A DNA stretch of 64,000 nucleotides from the NCBI GenBank assembly GCA_028753945.1, contig JAPNXP010000008.1, positions 1,178,001 through 1,242,000 on the forward strand, in the 5' to 3' direction. The notes beneath the pieces are model-generated. The model made no database searches. It worked only from the letters and a program-made list of their open reading frames with translations, and was not told the DNA's origin. Shown here in pieces: positions 58,453-64,000 of the stretch. This DNA comes from Hexactinellida sp. DTS-2022. Its lineage: Eukaryota > Porifera > Hexactinellida. Position 1 is the stretch's first letter, and each line of letters starts with the position of its first letter. Made by a program: the position numbers and the translations under genes.

Positions 58453-59729
58453 AGTGAGGACTTGTGTTATAGAGTGCTGTACAATTGGTAAGTACTTTAC
58501 CCAACATGGATCCCTCTCATTCCTCATCAGAGAACCTAGACCTTTTTAAATTATTTGTTTACTCTTTCTACATAGCCTTGGCATTGAGGGTGTCGGGCTT
58601 TCCCATGTACAATCTTACAGCCTGGCTACAAGACTCGAATATTATTCGCAAGATTTACATTCTTGAATTCTCGACCATTGTCGCTCTGAAGTATATGGGC
58701 GAACCTATTAAGCAAAATAATTCAAACAAGACACGAGAAGCCTCTTCTGCTGTCTTTCTTTCTAGGGGACGAAGTACAACAAATTTAGTCATATGATCTT
58801 GGTAGACTAGGAGATGATTGCATGGTCGATTTATCTCATCTATACTTTGTAAGTCAATTAAATCAACCTATCCTCGAGATGCAAAATCTGAACTTCTTAT
58901 GGGCTTACTAACTGTGCTCTTCAGTTTTTTTTTTTCTGCTGACATTCCACACATGTGTTAACAAAAGCTGCAATGAGTTTTCTAGAAAAGCCACAATAAT
59001 GCTTCTTACCTCAAAATAGAGGCGATCCCTTCCCAGATGTTTGCCTCCTTCTATATGCAAGTTTTCAAATTTATCAAATAATTCTCTTTTGCAAGAACAC
59101 GATTTATTTATTATCCTTCTCAATAGACCTATATAATAAATTTACACGATTGGGTTTGCTTTACTACATAGTTGGATCTAATTCGATAATCTTTTTGTTT
59201 TGTCGATGTGTCGGTTCAGGTTCAGTGTAAATGTTTATGATTTCTGTAATCTGTTCAGAAAACAAAAGTTTTCCATTTAGGGAGGGATTTGTGTCAATTT
59301 TAGCGTAAAATCTTTGTTTCTGTGGATTCATTCGAAACTGATGATATGAGAATTTACTTAGTATGTATGTATAGATTATCTCGTGTATAAGGAGGTCCAA
59401 ATTGTAGGTGAATATTTCCCAATTCAATACTCAACATTTATAGTGTAATTATTGTAGCTATATAAAGATTGTCATTGCGGCAAACGCGTTTGGCGTTCAA
59501 ACGCATTTGGACTGTATCAGATACATAACTGATGCAAACCGACTAGTATTTGAGGAAATTTACGAGAACGAAGTATTTCATCTACCATCTAAAATAACTT
59601 TGAGGCATTACCCATCATCCTGCCTCAGAAATTAATATAGTTGCTTCTTCTTTCTTGCATGCATGTCTTTGTATTTTTAGGTGGTATATGTTAGTTATCT
59701 ATGATTGCACTTAGATGTCGCGTTGTAAG

Positions 59730-60044
59730 TTAGGAATCGTAGAAAAGGCTGACATTAATTTTGGAATCTAAAGCTAAATGTAGTCTAAAAATCGATATCC
59801 CTTCAAGCCAATGGAGAACTTCTACAACTGGTAATGGTGCACGATACTTTTTCTGGATGAATGACATTTTTTCAGATGGGCATTCAACCAAATTGATAAA
59901 CCAACTCTTAGAATTATACATAACAACGTTTCCGTTAACTTGAGGATGGTAGATAACAAAGACTACATCAACTGCGTTGAAAATCTTTGCGAGGAAACAT
60001 TTTGAACTATATTGATACACTTTCCATGGGTAACCACTAAGCAT
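59730..60044 (-). mobile_element. Short gypsy-type pol remnant
   Basis: The minus strand has VIYHPQVNGNV, like the integrase YHPQ.NG motif, and KYRAPLPVVEVLHWLEGISI, like the Ty3 reverse transcriptase PLP..E..L..L.G motif. The co-occurrence in this order suggests a rearranged fossil. No flanking LTR was seen. Weak call. Confidence 0.35.
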
Positions 60045-60851
60045 GTCCCCTTCTCTTCACAAACTGCTCGCTCATTGTTTTCAATTTATTTCCCGTTATA
60101 TTAAAGAATCTTTCTTAGGAATTCTATAGAAGCATGTAATAAATATCTCAGGAGATATAAAGATAATTTATCAAGAAAAACACCCTGTTCCGACAACTTT
60201 CGTGACATTAGTAAGACTTTTGTGTACAATTGACCCACCCATTATTGACTGTCAATAGTTTGAAGACCGTTAGATAGACTAAACTGAACGAAGATATAGT
60301 GTTAGAATTATCTCAACAGGATAACCTTTTCGAGTCCCTTGTAATATAGTAACAATTCTAACTTGAACTTATTTACGTAATATTCGTCTGTGTTTTTGAT
60401 TACGTCATTAGCACATTGTGGGTGAAATTATTCAAAATCTGAGTAGTCCACTGAAAAGTATAGGTTCGATTTCCTATATATGCATAATACAATTCGTATC
60501 GATTTGAAGTTGCCATTTAGCTAATTTAACCCTGCGATTGTTTTTCTCACGAATTGTCTGTATCCTAGTTATACATTTATTCTACATATATTAAATTGAA
60601 TTGTTGTATCATCCTACAAATGTTATTTGTCCCTTGTTTACAGTTAGTTGGTATATTGTCCTTTTATTAAAAAGCTATGATTACCGATATTACGTTATTT
60701 CTTTGAATTCAACTACCGGTACTTTTATAAAACACATTACTTTATCCAAAGCCATAAATAATTTGTGATTTATTCGAAATTTGTTTTATCATATCTGCTA
60801 TAGCAGACTCCCATCCCATTATTGAGGATCTTTTAAAGCTCTATTTATTAG
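60045..60851. other. Intron end without recognised elements
   Basis: AT-rich sequence leading to the polypyrimidine-poor acceptor TCTATTTATTAG at 60840-60851. No repeats or coding regions recognised. Confidence 0.5.
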
Positions 60852-61151
60852 GCGATTGTATGCACTGATATTATTGGATGGCGCGAAAGAGCAAGACATT
60901 TATTGTTAATGGCTACTGATGCTGATTTTCATGTAGCAGGTGATGGCCGCCTTGGGGGAGTTGTTCGCCCTCATGATGGAAAGTGTTATTTGGAAAAAGA
61001 AACAAATCAGCTATTTACATATACAAAATCAAATGAGTTTGACTACCCTAGTGTATTTCAGATCAATGATAATTTAATAAAAAACGATATTGTTCCTTTG
61101 TTTGCTGTTACGGATAGGCAACAGTATGACAGATTAGTTTATAACGACACT
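60852..61151 (+). CDS. Integrin beta subunit, second coding exon in window
   Basis: Encodes 100 residues (236-335 after exon 1) in phase 0: AIVCTDIIGWRERARHLLL, MATDADFHVAGDGRLGGVV, PHDGKCYLEKETNQLFTYTK, FDYPSVFQINDNLIKNDIVP and LFAVTDRQQY. This is the middle of the beta-I domain, including TDADFHVAGDG near the metal sites and the FAVT strand. It starts after TTATTAG and ends ...VYNDT before GTAAGT at 61152. Later exons (rest of beta-I, EGF repeats, transmembrane segment, NPxY tail) are not in the window. The frame is clean and the junction with exon 1 falls at an expected integrin intron position. Confidence 0.95.
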
Positions 61152-61518
61152 GTAAGTATATTTAACTTGGTGTAAGTATATCTTAGTTATTCTATCATTT
61201 GTAATTTATTTGGAAACAATTTATATCTATATCTATACTATTAAAACACAAGCCTGAGTAGGTGTGTTTATATATATATATATATACGTAGAAGAATTCG
61301 AATGTTTATATGAATTGATTTATTAGATGGCATTAACATAACTATCTTTCGATTAGAGCTGTTGCATAGAATTTTCAGACGCATAGAATTTTCAGACATT
61401 GTATTAGTGTACCATGGATGCTGTACTGGCGTAGAATTTTAGGACATTTACTAATGATTATTATGGAAGTAGTATATAAATAATGAAAACTGTGTACCAC
61501 TAATACAGGTATATTTCT

Positions 61519-63952
61519 ATGGATCAAACTGAATACCAACGAATCGTAAATTTCCTAAGGAAGGGCGATTTCCCAGCGGAATTTTCCCGCCAAGCTAAAT
61601 GGAATTTCAAAGAGAAAGTGTCGAAATATTTCATTTCAGAATCTGACAAACTTTACAAGGTGATTAATTATATTACATTTGTATAATTTATTGTATAATT
61701 CTTTATAATTAAATTAACTATTAATTAGAAAATCGTGATGAATTGTGAGGAGAAAGACATCGAAGTTGCATGTCGGGCTGATTTTCAGGATATTATGGAA
61801 AGGTTCCATGATCGTTTGGCCCATCCTGGAATAAATAGCTCTATCCTTTCTATTCGACAGCGATATTACTGGCCAGCGATGTATACGCAGATTACTGATT
61901 ATGTGAGTTCAGCATCTTATATTTCTATAATAAAATTGAATTTTACAATACTATAATTTTATGTATTAGGTAAAAACGTGCGATATATGTCAGCGAACAG
62001 CCGCGTTACCACCTCAACCACAGAAAGCTTTACAACCGATTCCCCCGCCAGACAGACCGTGGAAACATATTGGAATGGATCTAATTTGTGATCTTCCACT
62101 TAGCCCAGAAGGTTATAAACACATATTGGTTACTGTCTGCTATTTGAGCAAATATGTGGTAGTCAGACCTCTAAAGTCCAAAACTTCCTCAGATGTTGTT
62201 GAAAACCTGAAAGACATTTATCTCGATATTGGTCTTCCAGATATCATCCAACATGACCAGGGCAAAGAGTTCACTAGCAATGTAAGATTATGCTTTATTA
62301 ATCAATTAAAATAATTTTAATAAAATAGTCAATACAGTATAGTATGTATCAATGAAAATATTTACTTGCAGTAATTTGCTAAAGGAGAATACTATATTCT
62401 GCGAAATAGAACATGCTTATGATTAATCATTTCTTTGTAGCTATTTCAAGAATGTCATCAAAAATTTGCAATTGACAACCGCAGCACTCGAGCGTATCAC
62501 CCGATGGCCAATGGCTTAGTCGAAGCTCATAACAAAATCCTCAAAACGTAAGTATTTCCTAACGATGTTATATTCTAATTATGAATTGATTTGACTAACA
62601 ATATCTAGTAAGTTGAGCAAGATGGCTACTCAAACTGGAGATCATTGGTCAGTGCTACTCAAGTCTGCAGTCTTGTGTATGAACTCGACAGTAAAGAAGT
62701 CTCACTCTTATACTCCTTTCCAAGTGATGTGGGGTCGCGAATCGAGATACGGAGACCTAGTACCAGCTCTTAACAACATGCAGGTGTCTCATGAAGAAGA
62801 CTTTGAACTTGAACAAGCTATATATTCTGAATTTTTGCTTGCTGAGAAAGATGGCGAAGTGGATGATGTGTTTTGTTCTCTTCCTAGCAACGACATAGAA
62901 TCTATAAAACTCATCGATGAATCGAGAGAATGCACTCGCAGTTTCGCATCTAACTCAATAAGGTCTGAACAACTCAAGCAAAAAAGACAATATGATAAAA
63001 AAGTTACCCAAAAGAAGTTTGTTATTTTAATTAATAAGTATAAAATAAGAGTACAGTATAATTAAATTGAATTTAGACATGAAATCAAGGAAGGTGACAA
63101 AATCATTTTCACCAACATGCCAAAGTTAAAAAAGATGCCGAAAACTCAAGGACAGGACAAATATCTCGGTCCCTTCACAACATCTAGGATTACTGATAGC
63201 CACGCAGTGATTTCTAAAGAGGAGTTAGGATCCAAAAAAGACAAGAAAGTACCTCTTCACATTGCACGCCCTTACCATCAGCGCTGTAGTAAATCCAGCA
63301 AGCCGATATCCAGGAAGAGAAAGGGTGATGATACTTCGGAATGTGAGAGCAAACGAAACAAAGCTTCAATCGTATGTCTTATTTTGATTAGATAATTTAC
63401 TGACTTGCAAGCTTTGAACTTTTATTATCCAATTTAGACTCCCCAAGTAGAGTTTGGATTTTCTAATGAAACTATTCATCGTCACTTATCTCAATTCAAG
63501 GTAAACACGAACTTGTGCCATTTTTCAATTGTTGACATGATTAGAATATCAAAGTTTAATTAACTATCACAATGATGATGAATACTGCACAAATTTAATA
63601 TTTTCTTTCTTGTATGCAATTGTAATAAATATTACTCACTAGATTATCCTTCAAGAAAACGTGAGGAAGGGTACTTTCATTACTCCTTTGCATGAAGATC
63701 TACACTCAAAATTAAATAGATTTCACCTTTTTGTTCCTAATATCTTCATTTTTCAATTTATGAAAGATTCGAACGAAAATCAAATGGTAAATAAGTCGTA
63801 TAACTTACTATATACAAACTTGGACTTTACTTAAGTTTTATTTACAGAAGCAAGAGATTAGGGAGACTGTACTTTCCTGGACTACAGAAATATATCCGAA
63901 TTTTGGGGATACTTTAGCCGCTAAATATGCCGAAAAAGTGTTGTATGGAATT
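61519..63952 (+). CDS. GIN1/Ginger-like integrase gene, nine exons, open to window end
   Basis: Exons: 61519-61659, 61729-61902, 61970-62281, 62441-62547, 62609-63016, 63077-63371, 63438-63500, 63643-63786, 63848-63952. All have GT/AG borders, and the reading frame stays open for 583 codons. Introns are 60-159 bp. Residues: N-terminal helix region as in GIN1 (EYQRIVNFLRKGDFP, 6-20), HHCC zinc site (His74, His79, Cys109, Cys112), integrase core with Asp142 (GMDLIC), Asp201 (QHDQGKEF) and Glu237 (NGLVEAHN), a canonical D,D-35-E spacing, GPY-like LGPF (411-414), and a basic NLS-like stretch near 455-475. The C-terminal extension beyond 480 is unrecognised and continues past the window. There is no reverse transcriptase or LTR. 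It lies in the following integrin intron, same strand. Either a young Ginger-type DNA transposon or a domesticated integrase gene. Confidence 0.88.
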
Positions 63953-64000
63953 GTAAGTTTTTTAAGCATAGTCTTATTATAATACTTTGAATTTTAGTGA

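Larger units (their letters stand above)
56250..59430 (-). pseudogene. Ginger1-type integrase/transposase remains
   Basis: Minus strand, 5' to 3': 59427-59164 (N-terminal region, NPQKQRFYAKI), 59123-58908 (zinc-binding region, HIEGGKHLGRDRLYFEV), 58870-58490 (core: QVDLIDLQS, YQDHMTKFVVLRPLERKT, later HGKARHPQCQGYVERVNK). Beyond an inverted-repeat region come 56777-56550 (NYEIGENIPL) and 56545-56250 (STQFDMCQTSILTPEFVPSI, then CNTHRYKCTRTRKLC and CHRKLACHD, a CXC-like cysteine cluster). VDLIDLQS, the YEIGDN-like segment and the cysteine cluster are together typical of Ginger1/GIN-type integrases as in KRBA2/SCAND3-related proteins. Clearly broken in several places and carrying later insertions. 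Confidence 0.7.
5726..60851 (+). other. Giant (about 55.1 kb) phase-0 intron of the integrin beta gene
   Basis: It starts GTAAGG after codon Q235 and ends TTATTAG before GCG ATT GTA TGC. No other integrin-like coding sequence was found between the two exons, and the protein sequence continues without a gap. Nearly all of the content is transposable elements, described separately. 5726-6103 holds nothing recognisable. Confidence 0.9.

Noticed and set aside
58485-58796. Plus-strand 103-codon frame
   Set aside because: It is the antisense shadow of the Ginger1 integrase core read on the minus strand.
1-64000. tRNA or rRNA genes
   Set aside because: None could be recognised by eye; a covariance-model scan would be decisive.

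Overview
This is an animal nuclear genome window: AT-rich, intron-bearing and crowded with transposable elements. The host anchor is an integrin beta subunit gene on the + strand. Its first coding exon (5021-5725: signal peptide, PSI domain, start of the beta-I domain with the MIDAS motif) ends at a GTAAGG donor. The next coding exon (60852-61151: rest of the beta-I core) begins after a TTATTAG acceptor in the same phase. The protein reads straight across the junction exactly where integrin beta genes continue, so almost all of the window (5726-60851, about 55.1 kb) is one giant integrin intron. The species cannot be named from the sequence; an invertebrate or early-branching animal fits.

Layout. 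1-2030: end of a Ty3/gypsy-type element (RNase H, integrase, probable LTR). 2041-4981: palindromic minisatellite, GC-rich hairpins and a 1.4-kb multi-hairpin foldback element ending 39 bp before the integrin ATG. 6104-28583: Harbinger-like MITEs, one of them split by a ~21-kb array of 1.2-1.4-kb repeats that carries 16 copies of a ~125-bp hairpin and runs inverted-direct-inverted. A FLYWCH MULE, a GACCAGGT MITE and palindromic minisatellites sit inside the array. 28584-30110: broken PIF/Harbinger and P-type transposase remnants.

30111-36824 is the most striking part: two elements of the RAG1/Transib superfamily in opposite orientation. All four ends carry the exact heptamer CACAGTG, which is the V(D)J recombination signal heptamer. 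The shorter element has a perfect 5-bp target duplication (TTTTG). The longer one keeps a degenerate RAG1/Transib-like transposase gene. The two ends of each element differ by 10 bp in the spacing between the heptamer and a shared inner block, recalling the 12/23 asymmetry of RAG signals. No RAG2-like gene was seen.

34200-54830: a MULE-like family with an OTU cysteine protease domain (one 5.6-kb copy with a perfect 9-bp target duplication, one older copy split by the short RAG-like element, one isolated terminus), gag-like and integrase-like fossils, and many hAT and TA-flanked MITEs with readable target duplications. 56250-59430: remains of a Ginger1-type element. 61519-63952: a GIN1/Ginger-like integrase gene, open across nine exons with normal splice sites, catalytic residues D142, D201 and E237, lying in the next integrin intron on the same strand and continuing past the window.

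How it fits together: only the integrin exons and the nine-exon integrase gene look intact. Everything else is a layered record of insertions, mostly DNA transposons (Transib/RAG, MULE, Harbinger, P, hAT, TA-flanked, Ginger), whose order can often be read from nesting.
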